A stretch of DNA of 64,000 bases from assembly GCA_034006265.1 (NCBI GenBank), contig JAVETB010000003.1, positions 1 to 64,000 of the forward strand, read 5' to 3'. Positions 26,581 through 34,568 of the stretch are shown piece by piece. The stretch's first letter is position 1, and every line of letters begins with the position of its first letter. The notes below the pieces were generated by a model. The model had not been told where the DNA came from. It saw nothing but the letters and a program-made list of their open reading frames with translations, and ran no database searches. This DNA is from Syntrophus sp034006265 (GTDB taxonomy: Bacteria; Desulfobacterota; Syntrophia; Syntrophales; Syntrophaceae). A program made the translations under genes and the position numbers.

Positions 26581-27948
26581 ATGAGGAACGACCGGGAAAA
26601 TCAGACGCAGATTATTCTTGACAGCATCGAAGACGGTGTCTTCACCGTCGATTCCGAATGGAAGATCACATCCTTCAACCGCGCCGCCGAGAAAATTACA
26701 GGCATACCGAAAGAGGAGGCACTGGGGAAGAAATGCCGCGAGGTTTTCAAAACCAGCATCTGCGATACGTCGTGCTCACTCAGGCATACCGTCGAAACGG
26801 GGCAATCCGTTGTCAACCAGCCCATATTCATTGAAAATTCCAAAGGACAACGCGTCCCCATCAGCATCTCCACAGCCCTCCTTAAAAACAAAAAGGGTCA
26901 CGCCGTCGGCGGGGTTGAGACGTTCAGGGATCTCAGCCTGGTGGAAAAACTCCGCAAGGAGTTGTACAACCGCCAGTCCTTCCACGACATCATCAGCAAG
27001 AACAAAGAGATGCATCGTCTTTTCCACATTGTGGAACAGCTTTCCGACAGCGACGCCACCGTTATCATCTCCGGCGAAAGCGGAACCGGCAAGGAATTGT
27101 TTGCAAAGGCCATTCATTCCATGAGTTCGAGAAAGGACGGCCCTCTGATTACGATCAACTGCGGAGCCCTGCCGGACAATCTCCTTGAATCGGAATTGTT
27201 CGGCTACAAAGCCGGAGCCTTTACAGATGCCAAGAAAGACAAGCCCGGGCGCATCACGCTGGCCCATGGTGGAACCCTGTTTCTGGACGAAATCGGAGAC
27301 ATCTCGCCGGCCATGCAGGTCAGGCTCCTCCGCGTTCTTCAGGAAAAGGTTTTTGAGCCTCTTGGAGGAACCAAATCTGAAAAGGTGGATGTGCGGATCA
27401 TCGTGGCAACTAATAAAGATCTGGAAAAACTTGTCAGAGAAGGGGCCTTCCGGACAGACTTCTACTACAGGATCAATGTGGTCAACCTTTATCTCCCCCC
27501 TTTGAGGGAACGGAAGGAAGACATTCCCCTCCTGGCGGAACACTTCATTGGAAAATTCAACCGCCGCAAGGGAAAAGACATTCAGGGCTTTCAGCCGGAG
27601 GCGCTGGCGGTCCTCATGTCCCACGATTATCCCGGCAATATCCGGGAGCTGGAGAACATCATCGAATATGCGATGGTCGTCTGCAGAAACGGCCTGATCG
27701 ACAGAAAACACCTTCCGGATTACCTGCTTCAGGGTTCCGGCCGAACAAGCCAAAAAAGTCTGTCTTCCGAACCTGAAAAGATTTCCCTGACGGGGCAGGA
27801 AAAGGAGTTTATTTACAGCGCCCTGGCCGAAAACAACTGGTCCAGGAAACGCACGGCAGCCAGACTGGGCATTCACCCCTCAACCCTGTGGCGAAAAATC
27901 AAGAGGCTGAATATCGAGCTTCCCAGACAGGACGGACGATCCAGATAA
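26581..27948 (+). CDS. Sigma54-dependent activator with PAS domain (ORP-type)
   Basis: This 455-residue activator has a PAS domain (about 1-120), an AAA+ ATPase (GESGTGKE Walker A, GGTLFLDEIGD Walker B) and a Fis-type helix-turn-helix at the end (RKRTAARLGIHPSTLWRKIKRL). The sigma54-contacting loop reads GAFTDA rather than GAFTGA. The PAS part has Cys52, 61 and 65 in C-x8-C-x3-C, a likely metal or Fe-S/redox sensor. ATG 26581 is chosen by alignment with its paralogue at 38383-39750; a longer frame starts at 26470. It precedes the MinD-type genes and probably activates them. Confidence 0.85.
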   Translation: MRNDRENQTQIILDSIEDGVFTVDSEWKITSFNRAAEKITGIPKEEALGKKCREVFKTSICDTSCSLRHTVETGQSVVNQPIFIENSKGQRVPISISTALLKNKKGHAVGGVETFRDLSLVEKLRKELYNRQSFHDIISKNKEMHRLFHIVEQLSDSDATVIISGESGTGKELFAKAIHSMSSRKDGPLITINCGALPDNLLESELFGYKAGAFTDAKKDKPGRITLAHGGTLFLDEIGDISPAMQVRLLRVLQEKVFEPLGGTKSEKVDVRIIVATNKDLEKLVREGAFRTDFYYRINVVNLYLPPLRERKEDIPLLAEHFIGKFNRRKGKDIQGFQPEALAVLMSHDYPGNIRELENIIEYAMVVCRNGLIDRKHLPDYLLQGSGRTSQKSLSSEPEKISLTGQEKEFIYSALAENNWSRKRTAARLGIHPSTLWRKIKRLNIELPRQDGRSR

Positions 27949-27970
27949 CCCGATTTTACCCTTATGATCT

Positions 27971-28038
27971 TTGCAAGGCATCTCCAGGCAGTGTTGCATC
28001 GTTGCACTTGTGCAAAGAATGGATTGCATTATTGCAAT
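27971..28038. promoter_or_regulatory. TTGCA-motif cluster, candidate activator binding region
   Basis: TTGCA or its complement TGCAA occurs six times in 68 bp: 27971, 27994, 28002, 28011, 28024 and 28032. It includes the palindrome TTGCAC-TT-GTGCAA at 28002-28015 and ATTGCAAT at 28031-28038. It lies between the sigma54 activator gene and the MinD operon, 264 bp upstream of the first start codon. Clustered palindromes at such a distance are typical of sigma54 activator binding sites. That assignment is inference. Confidence 0.45.
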
Positions 28039-28119
28039 TGCGTTTCCATCTTCTGATCGTCCCCATCAAAGTATTTTCATCCGTTTCTTCTGATTAACCA
28101 GGTAGATACATAACACGCC

Positions 28120-28172
28120 CCTGCCGGTGTTTTGTAGTGGCATGGTCCATGCCACTACAAAACACCGGCAGG
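28120..28172. repeat. 53-bp near-perfect palindrome
   Basis: Arms 28120-28145 and 28147-28172 are exact reverse complements (26 bp each) around a single T at 28146. It can form a cruciform or an RNA hairpin but has no T-run afterwards. It lies 130 bp upstream of the first MinD-type gene. Its centre has GG-ten bases-GC spacing on both strands (TGGCATGGTCCATGCC), compatible with the spacing, though not the full consensus, of a sigma54 promoter. Confidence 0.75.
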
Positions 28173-28301
28173 CCATCCCTCCGACGGAGGTTCCGGTAAA
28201 GGGCGATGAGGTTCATCCGAAAAGCGCCTGATGCGAACAAGGCGGTAACGGCCTGGCGATATATTGAATGCATGTCTTCTCAAATAAACGGGAGATCGAT
28301 G

Positions 28302-29153
28302 ATGATCATCAGCGTGGCAAGCGGCAAAGGCGGAACGGGGAAGACAACGGTGGCGACCAATCTGGCCGCTTCCGTTGGCGGGAAGGTCTGCCTCATGGAC
28401 TGCGATGTGGAAGAGCCCAATGCCCATCTGTTTCTCAATCCGGTCTTGAAATCCACCCGCACGGTTACGACACTGGTCCCTGAAATTGATGAAGAAAAAT
28501 GCAACCGCTGCGGAAAATGCGCCGAAATCTGCCAGTTTCGGGCGCTGGTCGTCCTGGGCCAGACGGTGTTGTCCTTCGAAAATCTCTGTCACAGCTGCGG
28601 AGGCTGCGAAATGGTGTGCTCCGTAAAGGCCATCCGGTGGAAGGAGCGGGGACTGGGAACCATCCGGAATGGGCAACACAATGGGCTTGAATTCGTGGAC
28701 GGACAATTAAGAATCGGAGAGGCGATGTCTCCCCCTCTCATAAGAGAAGTCCGCGCACAGACAGCAGCGGAGGGACTGACGATCATTGACGCGCCGCCGG
28801 GCACATCCTGTCCCGTCATCGCGGCCATGAAGGGAGCCGATTTCGTTCTTTTGGTCACGGAGCCGACCCCCTTCGGCCTTCATGACCTGAAACTGGCGCT
28901 CGGGGCGGTCAGGATGCTCGGCATCCCCTGCGGTCTGGTCATCAACCGCTCCGACATAGGGTATGGAAAGGTGAAGGAATACGCTGGGGAGGAATCTCTC
29001 CCGGTCCTAATGGAAATCCCCTTCAATCGAGGCATTGCCGAGGCCTATTCCCGGGGTGAACTTCTGTCTGAGAGCATGCCGGAATGGAAGGAAAAGTTTA
29101 TGGAGTTATACCGGCGCATCGACTCTCTTGTGAAACGGGAAAAGTCCTCATGA
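28302..29153 (+). CDS. MinD-type ATPase with inserted ferredoxin domain (ORP complex-like)
   Basis: This 283-residue ParA/MinD-superfamily ATPase has a deviant Walker A (ASGKGGTGKTT) at the N-terminus. About 60 residues in, a two-cluster ferredoxin module is inserted (CNRCGKCAEIC, CHSCGGCEMVC). The rest holds DAPPGTSCPV and VTEPTPFG of the ATPase. Such proteins accompany the orange protein (ORP) in Desulfovibrio. Likely cytosolic metal-cluster handling, driven by ATP. I chose ATG 28302 with GGGAG seven bases upstream. The next gene overlaps it by 4 bp. Confidence 0.88.
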   Translation: MIISVASGKGGTGKTTVATNLAASVGGKVCLMDCDVEEPNAHLFLNPVLKSTRTVTTLVPEIDEEKCNRCGKCAEICQFRALVVLGQTVLSFENLCHSCGGCEMVCSVKAIRWKERGLGTIRNGQHNGLEFVDGQLRIGEAMSPPLIREVRAQTAAEGLTIIDAPPGTSCPVIAAMKGADFVLLVTEPTPFGLHDLKLALGAVRMLGIPCGLVINRSDIGYGKVKEYAGEESLPVLMEIPFNRGIAEAYSRGELLSESMPEWKEKFMELYRRIDSLVKREKSS

Positions 29154-30025
29154 AAGAACTGGTTGTTATAAGCGGAAAAGGGGGAACGGGAAAGACAAGC
29201 CTGACCGCGGCTTTCGCATCGCTCGCGAAGGGTATGGTCCTCTGTGATGCCGATGTGGACGCCGCAGATCTTCATCTGCTCATGGCGCCGGAAATTATCG
29301 AACGGCATGATTTTCAGGGTGGCCATAAAGCGATCATCAACCCGGAGAAATGCCTGAGATGCGGCCTCTGTCGCGATCTATGCCGCTGGAGCGCCATTGA
29401 TGAGGATTTTATTGTCTCGCACCTAGACTGCGAAGGCTGCGGCGTTTGCGTGTATTTCTGCCCGGAAGAGGCCATCGAGTTCCCGTTGAGCACATGCGGT
29501 GAATGGTTTATTTCCCGGACACGTTTTGGCCCCATGGTCCACGCCAGGCTGGGAATTGCGGAGGAGAACTCAGGAAGGCTGGTGACCGTCGTGAGGCAGC
29601 AGGCGGCAAAGCTGGCGGAAGAGCAGAAGCTGGAACTGATCTTGACAGACGGACCGCCCGGGATAGGATGTCCCGTCATTGCATCCATCGGAACGGCCAG
29701 CGCCGTGCTCATTGTGGTGGAGCCCACCTTATCGGGAAAACACGATATGATGAGGGTTGCCGAACTGGCTGGGCAATTCAGAATCCCGGGCATGATCTGC
29801 GTCAACAAATCCGATCTGAACCCGGATGAAACCGGGGTCATAGAAGACCTGGCAAGAGGAAAGGGCCTTGAAGTCCTTCCAGAGATCCCCTTTGACCCGG
29901 TCTTCACGAAGGCCATGGTTCAAGGTCAAACGCTACTGGAGCATGCCCCCCGGTCCGAGGTCGCACTCAGGGTCAGCCGAATATGGGAAAGGATTGCTGA
30001 AAGGCTTCAGATCAACCAGGCCTGA
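29150..30025 (+). CDS. Second MinD-type ATPase with ferredoxin insert
   Basis: This 291-residue paralogue of the preceding gene has ISGKGGTGKTS, ferredoxin motifs CLRCGLCRDLC and CEGCGVCVYFC, then DGPPGIGCPV and VVEPTLSGKHD. Its ATG sits in the stop of the first gene (ATGA overlap), so the two are coupled and probably act as a heterodimer. In Desulfovibrio two such ATPases occur beside the ORP gene. A longer frame starts at 29084 but overlaps the first gene heavily. Confidence 0.88.
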   Translation: MKELVVISGKGGTGKTSLTAAFASLAKGMVLCDADVDAADLHLLMAPEIIERHDFQGGHKAIINPEKCLRCGLCRDLCRWSAIDEDFIVSHLDCEGCGVCVYFCPEEAIEFPLSTCGEWFISRTRFGPMVHARLGIAEENSGRLVTVVRQQAAKLAEEQKLELILTDGPPGIGCPVIASIGTASAVLIVVEPTLSGKHDMMRVAELAGQFRIPGMICVNKSDLNPDETGVIEDLARGKGLEVLPEIPFDPVFTKAMVQGQTLLEHAPRSEVALRVSRIWERIAERLQINQA

Positions 30026-30151
30026 CCGGGAAGTTTTTAACAGGGTACCCTTCCAGGCCCCGGCCGGGAAATCGGGAATACAGCAACGGACCGGTGCCTG
30101 AAGAAGAGAAGATAAAAACGATTAGATCGTAATTTAAGGAGGATATGAAAA

Positions 30152-30535
30152 ATGAAGGATGGAAGGATAGCCGTTCCGTCGATGGAAACCGGCGGCCTCG
30201 ATGGCCACAGATCAGGCCATTTCGGCCATTGCGACGTCTTTACCCTGGTGGATGTTAAAGGCGGCGAAATTGAAAACGTAAGCACGATCGTAAATCAGAG
30301 CCACGTTCAGGGGGGCTGCATGGTGCCTGTTAACCTGCTGGCACAGCACAATGTGAATGCGCTGGTCGTCGGCGGGATCGGGTTGAGACCCCTGATGGGC
30401 TTCCGCCAGGTCGGCATCAATGTGTACTATGATGTGACACGGCCTGAAATCAGGCCCGTTGTTGAAGACCTCATTGCAGGGAAGCTGCCCATGATCGAGG
30501 ATGACCAGGTCTGCGGCGGTGGCGGTGGAATATAA
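30152..30535 (+). CDS. NifX/ORP-fold protein (MTH1175-like)
   Basis: This 127-residue protein of the dinitrogenase iron-molybdenum cofactor-binding family has IAVPSMETGG at the start, HFGHCDVFTLVD, GGCMVPVNLL and VVGGIGLRPL. It resembles the MTH1175/ORP branch, which binds a heterometal (Mo-Cu) cluster in the Desulfovibrio orange protein. A poly-Gly tail preceded by Cys (VCGGGGGI) ends the protein. AAGGAGG precedes the ATG. It is 126 bp after the MinD pair. Confidence 0.88.
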   Translation: MKDGRIAVPSMETGGLDGHRSGHFGHCDVFTLVDVKGGEIENVSTIVNQSHVQGGCMVPVNLLAQHNVNALVVGGIGLRPLMGFRQVGINVYYDVTRPEIRPVVEDLIAGKLPMIEDDQVCGGGGGI

Positions 30536-30552
30536 GAGAGAGGAGACCCGTA

Positions 30553-30912
30553 ATGAAAATTGCCGTCACATCTCAGGGCAGGGAACTTGATTCCCGAGTC
30601 GATCCCCGCTTCGGCAGAGCGGCCTATATCCTTATCGTGGATTCGGAAACCATGACGTTCGAGGTTCTGGACAACAGGGAGAATGTGAATTCTCTCAAAG
30701 GGGCGGGAATCCAGGCTGCGGCCGACGTCCACAACAAGGGCGCGGTGGTCCTGCTCACCGGCTTCTGCGGACCCAACGCCTTCAAGACCCTCAATGCCGC
30801 CGGCGTAAAGGTTGCCAATGACGCCTCCGGCACGGTGAGAGAAGCCGTTCAGGCGTTTCTGGACGGCAGGCTGAGTTTTGCAGACAAGGAGAACGTGGAA
30901 GGTAACTGGTAA
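30553..30912 (+). CDS. NifX/ORP-fold protein
   Basis: This 119-residue member of the NifB/NifX domain family has MKIAVTSQG, DPRFGRAAYILIVD, GAGIQAAADV and TGFCGPNAFKTL. It follows the previous NifX-type gene by 17 bp with GAGAGGAG as ribosome site. Together the pair would form a metal-cluster carrier or sensor module. It closely resembles the protein encoded at 36085-36453. Confidence 0.88.
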   Translation: MKIAVTSQGRELDSRVDPRFGRAAYILIVDSETMTFEVLDNRENVNSLKGAGIQAAADVHNKGAVVLLTGFCGPNAFKTLNAAGVKVANDASGTVREAVQAFLDGRLSFADKENVEGNW

Positions 30913-31032
30913 TTCAATGACGACGAGCCATAAAAGCGGCGCAGGGCCGACGGCGAGGGGCAGGACCAGCGAACCGCCGGCAGCCCTGTCCTTTTTACCT
31001 GCGGCTCGCAGATGCTGATTAAGAGGGATGTC

Positions 31033-31410
31033 ATGCTGAAAATATTGTTAGTGAGGCGGGATGCCGATTCGTTGAGCAGCCTGTCCTCAGCCTTGGGCAG
31101 ATACGGAGAGATTGAACTGGAGACGGCGTCATCGGGAGAAGAGGCCTTGACGCTGCTTTCAGGCCGCACTGCAGATCTCGTTGTGGCCGATGAAAACCTG
31201 GGGGACATGACGGGCATTGAGCTGTCGCGGAGACTTGTGAACGTCAATCCCATGATCAATTGTGCGGTCGTAAGCTCTCTGTCGCCGGAGGAATTCCATG
31301 AGGCCACCGAGGGGCTGGGCATCATGTCCCAGTTGCCGGAACATTCAACGGCAAATGATGCCGAAATAGTGATAAGCACCTTGAAGTGCATCAAGGGGAT
31401 TCTGGATTAG
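31033..31410 (+). CDS. Degenerate response-regulator receiver protein
   Basis: This 125-residue single receiver domain keeps the phosphoacceptor-type Asp/Glu tract (VVADENLGDMTGIEL) and VVSSLS. The early acidic pocket is RRDAD instead of DDE, and the late conserved Lys is not evident (SQLPEHST). It may not be phosphorylated, or may use a variant site. I chose ATG 31033 (after AAGAGGG); another ATG lies at 31012. It ends 21 bp from a convergent NifU-type gene. Its partner is unknown; one of the sigma54 activators is possible. Confidence 0.7.
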   Translation: MLKILLVRRDADSLSSLSSALGRYGEIELETASSGEEALTLLSGRTADLVVADENLGDMTGIELSRRLVNVNPMINCAVVSSLSPEEFHEATEGLGIMSQLPEHSTANDAEIVISTLKCIKGILD

Positions 31411-31431
31411 GCGATCCGGCGCGGCCGGCCG

Positions 31432-32091
31432 TCAGCCCGCTCCCTGGTATGTATCCCCTTTCACATTCAGGCCTTCTGCAACAGCCGGAAATTTGCGGAT
31501 CTGCACCAATTTCTGACCGCGAGGCTCTCGGGCTTCGGCACGCACCCAACCGAGAATCCTCTGGATCTTCCCGTGACAGCTTCCGCAGCCGCCCCCCGCC
31601 TTCGTGTAGTTCGTCACGTCTTCCAGGGCAGCCAGACCATTTTCTGAAACGGCCTTCACAATTTCCTGATCTGTCACGCCGAAACATTCGCAGATAATCT
31701 CTTCTGCTTCGGTCTCCGCCGGCCGTCCTCTATAGTAGGCAATCGCTTTTTCAAGAACCTGCTCCCCAAGAACGGAACAGTGCATCTTCTGCGGGGGCAG
31801 CCCCCCGAGGAAAGCGGCGATGTCTTGATTTGTGATCTTTTCAGCCTCTTCCACGGTCATCCCCTTGAGCATCTCCGTCAAGGCCGACGCTGCAGCAATC
31901 GCACTGGCGCAGCCGAATGTTTTGAACTTCGCCTCCGTAATCCTTTTGTTTTCATCCACTTTGAACGTCAGGCGCAGTACGTCACCGCAGGCGATGGAAC
32001 CAACTTCCCCCACACCGTCTGGATCCGCTATTTCCCCTACATTGCGGGGGCTCCAGAAATGCTCCATAACCTTATCCGTATATTCCCACAT
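31432..32091 (-). CDS. NifU-like Fe-S scaffold (IscU domain + BFD domain)
   Basis: This 219-residue protein has an N-terminal IscU domain with cysteines in SIACGDV, KTFGCASA and KMHCSVLG. A BFD-type [2Fe-2S] domain follows (ICECFGV ... GGCGSCHGKI). It lacks the C-terminal Nfu domain of classic NifU; the last 30 residues are not recognisable. It would assemble Fe-S clusters, here probably for the ferredoxin-containing ATPases or the NifX-type proteins. I start at ATG 32091 (MWEYTDKVMEHF), as in IscU; a TTG upstream is unlikely. Confidence 0.88.
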   Translation of the reverse strand: MWEYTDKVMEHFWSPRNVGEIADPDGVGEVGSIACGDVLRLTFKVDENKRITEAKFKTFGCASAIAAASALTEMLKGMTVEEAEKITNQDIAAFLGGLPPQKMHCSVLGEQVLEKAIAYYRGRPAETEAEEIICECFGVTDQEIVKAVSENGLAALEDVTNYTKAGGGCGSCHGKIQRILGWVRAEAREPRGQKLVQIRKFPAVAEGLNVKGDTYQGAG

Positions 32092-32257
32092 TGCTGCAAC
32101 TATTTCCTTTTCATCAGAGATGGATGCCTCCGGCAAGAGACATCTTCGAGGTTTTCAGGACACGCCCTTTCAACCCTTAAAAAAATGCCGTTTCAAACCA
32201 GATCCGCCACACGTCGCTCACGGCTTCAGATCATCCTTTTCAGGATCAGGCATCTTT

Positions 32258-32962
32258 TCAGAGGGCAGCCAGGTGCTCCCAGGGAACCTTTTCCCGCAGG
32301 GCCTCACTGACCAGTTCCTGCTGATCCCGGCTGATCCGCAGGCAAACGCCGCAGTCGGAACTGAGATGGCGGGGGACGGGAATGATCTTGTAGCTGATCC
32401 CGAGTCCCTTGAGGATTCTTTCCGCCTTCATGACGTAGTTGGCAGAAGGAAAAAGGTAGACAACATAGCCCGCCCCCTCCGTCCAGGAAACGCCCTCCGG
32501 GATGCCCCAATCACCCGTTGCAGGACCAGCCCAGCCGCCCTGTTCTCCATGGAAGTTCCCCCCGGGGTTCTTCCGCCTGTAATCAGAGAGAGCCTTCTTC
32601 AAGGTCGTCTCGGCCAGAACAGCGCAGTGCATGTGCGTGTCCGGCAGCTTCCCGACCCGCTCCAGGATGGCCGTCGTATCAATGGAGTTCAACTCCGGAA
32701 ACGTCTTGCCGCGGGCAAGCATCCCCACCGTCTCCACGCACATCTTGCTGATCGCGCAGCCATCGGTCCAGCAATGAACATCCTCGACCTTCGGCCCGTT
32801 GAACTTCAGGGCGATCTCCATGGTGTCACCGCATGAACCGGTCACCTTCGCAATCCCGTCCGGATTCTCCATGAGAGAATTCAGGTAATAGTGAAGAACG
32901 AACCACAGAAGGGCCACCCCTGTGATCGCCAATACCGTCATCAGCAGATTGAAGACCGTCAT
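32258..32962 (-). CDS. Membrane-anchored IscU-like domain fused to DUF3343
   Basis: This 234-residue protein has an N-terminal membrane segment (VFNLLMTVLAITGVALLWFVLHYYL). An IscU/NifU-N-like domain follows, with cysteines in TGSCGDTM, HCWTDGCAIS and MHCAVLAE. The C-terminus is a DUF3343-like domain (GYVVYLFPSANYVMKAERIL ... SSDCGVCLRI), a putative sulfur/selenium carrier. All three IscU-type Cys positions are kept. It suggests Fe-S or sulfur-transfer assembly at the membrane. I use ATG 32962 with GGAG seven bases upstream. I know of no characterised protein with this architecture. Confidence 0.8.
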   Translation of the reverse strand: MTVFNLLMTVLAITGVALLWFVLHYYLNSLMENPDGIAKVTGSCGDTMEIALKFNGPKVEDVHCWTDGCAISKMCVETVGMLARGKTFPELNSIDTTAILERVGKLPDTHMHCAVLAETTLKKALSDYRRKNPGGNFHGEQGGWAGPATGDWGIPEGVSWTEGAGYVVYLFPSANYVMKAERILKGLGISYKIIPVPRHLSSDCGVCLRISRDQQELVSEALREKVPWEHLAAL

Positions 32963-33112
32963 TCCCATTCTCCGGTTGGTGCAGATCCATGTCAAGGCCC
33001 TGCCTTGATGGCCTGACAAGAGTTCCTAAATATCACCCGAACGTTGGAATTGGAATAACTTCTTTTCGACGGTTTCCCCGCAAGGGCAAAGGCATTCCCC
33101 ATGCGCTGATCT

Positions 33113-33658
33113 TCAGGAGAAGACAAATACGGCGGCCGCCAGGACGGTCGTGTAATCCGCGCCTTTTACGATGCTGGATTGAGTGACGTTTCTGGTGCCC
33201 ACGATTTTTCCGCTGATTTTAAAAATCTCCTTTTTTTCATCCCAGCTTTCTTCAATGTTAAAATCGATTCCCAGCGTGGACGCCAGCATCGCCGCTGCCA
33301 GATCTTCCGCATACTCTCCGGCCTGCCTTTCCGTCTGTCCGAAGGCGTGATGTTCACTGATGTAGCCGTAAGTGGTCTTATCCGCCGGGATGGCGCAGCC
33401 GACAGAGGCCGCCAGCAGCCTTCTGGGTTCATTGCTGGCGCAGCGGCTCATGACGCAGTAGGTGATTGAGCCGGGTTTCAGAAAACGCAGGCCTTCGGTT
33501 CTCGAAATCACCCGGCAGCCGGGGGGCATGATGCTGGACACCTGCACCAGATTGCACTTTTCGATTCCCGCATCCCGAAGGGCCAGTTCAAAGGAGTGCA
33601 GCTCCGCCCGATGAGTTCCAACCCCTTTTGTGAAGAAAATTTTATTTGGTAAAAACAT
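33113..33658 (-). CDS. Pyruvoyl-dependent arginine decarboxylase
   Basis: This 181-residue protein matches PvlArgDC. KIFFTKGVGTH opens it, and the self-cleavage site QVSSIMPPG places the pyruvoyl-forming Ser at residue 42. It converts arginine to agmatine for polyamine synthesis or acid tolerance. The gene stands alone between metal-cluster genes, with a gap of more than 100 bp on each side. Presence in this neighbourhood is not explained by polyamine genes; none are visible. Confidence 0.92.
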   Translation of the reverse strand: MFLPNKIFFTKGVGTHRAELHSFELALRDAGIEKCNLVQVSSIMPPGCRVISRTEGLRFLKPGSITYCVMSRCASNEPRRLLAASVGCAIPADKTTYGYISEHHAFGQTERQAGEYAEDLAAAMLASTLGIDFNIEESWDEKKEIFKISGKIVGTRNVTQSSIVKGADYTTVLAAAVFVFS

Positions 33659-33790
33659 GTTATTCCGTTTCCCTTATGCATGATGTCCGGAGTTGGAAAT
33701 TCCGAACCGTTTTTATTTTTGATGGAACAGCCGAAAGCGGCGGGTTATTTGCCGGGTTTTCCGCGCCTTCCGCAGATCTCAGGACCATCT

Positions 33791-34510
33791 TCAATCCGAT
33801 TGCGTATCAATCAGGCCGCCTTCTTCCACATCGAGGAAGTGGTTCCCGAAGGCATCGCGCAGCATCTGGACAGCCAGTTCCCCCGTACAATGCGTCGGAG
33901 CGACCCGCTGAACGCCGAACGTCCGCAGAGCGGCAATTTCCGCCGATATCTCTTCCCCGGAGCTGTTCAGCAGGTGAAAACCGCCCATCAACAGAGTAAC
34001 CGGATCGGGAAACCGTCTCCGCACGCGCTGAAGGATAGGGGAAAGGCCCGGATGAGCACATCCCGTCAGAACGGAAAGCCCGGGCGGTTCCTGAATCACC
34101 ATAAACTGCTCCCACAGGGGATTCCCACTCCACGTTCCGGCGATTTCGCCCGACAGGAAAACGCCCTTTTCAATTTCGAGCCAATCGGCCACTTCCACCA
34201 CCGGCATTCCCAAACCCTTGATCCAGGCCTTTACCGAACGTTCCGTAGAAGGGCAGATATAGACGACCGCCTTTGGATTCTGTTCTGCAAAAACCGCCAG
34301 ACCGTCCACATGATCCCAATGCTCGTGGGAGAGGACTACATGCCGGATCAGGGAAACATCTTCAGTCATACGGCAGAGGTTCTCCCAGAACACGGACGGC
34401 ATGCCGAAGGTATCAAGAAGCACGGATTTCCCGAGGAGGAGTGAAAGACCCCATCGCCTCTCTCTGCGTTCCTGAGGGGTCGACCCTGTCGCCACGACTC
34501 GAATGTTCAC
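33791..34510 (-). CDS. Metallo-beta-lactamase-fold protein (dihydropterin-type)
   Basis: This 239-residue MBL-fold hydrolase has SHEHWDHVDGL, TGCAHPGL and a late THCTGE, supplying the metal ligands. The TGCAHPG motif is typical of the group annotated as 7,8-dihydropterin-6-yl-methyl-beta-ribofuranosylaminobenzene 5'-phosphate synthase-like, seen widely in archaea and anaerobes. I start at the GTG at 34510 because the sequence VNIRVVATG matches the family opening; the longer frame overlaps the Mrp gene. It follows the Mrp gene and may be co-transcribed. Confidence 0.75.
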   Translation of the reverse strand: MNIRVVATGSTPQERRERRWGLSLLLGKSVLLDTFGMPSVFWENLCRMTEDVSLIRHVVLSHEHWDHVDGLAVFAEQNPKAVVYICPSTERSVKAWIKGLGMPVVEVADWLEIEKGVFLSGEIAGTWSGNPLWEQFMVIQEPPGLSVLTGCAHPGLSPILQRVRRRFPDPVTLLMGGFHLLNSSGEEISAEIAALRTFGVQRVAPTHCTGELAVQMLRDAFGNHFLDVEEGGLIDTQSD

Positions 34511-34568
34511 GGCGTCACCATAAATGTTCCGCGCTTCATCCTTTTCTCCAATTCCCTGTTTTCCCTCA

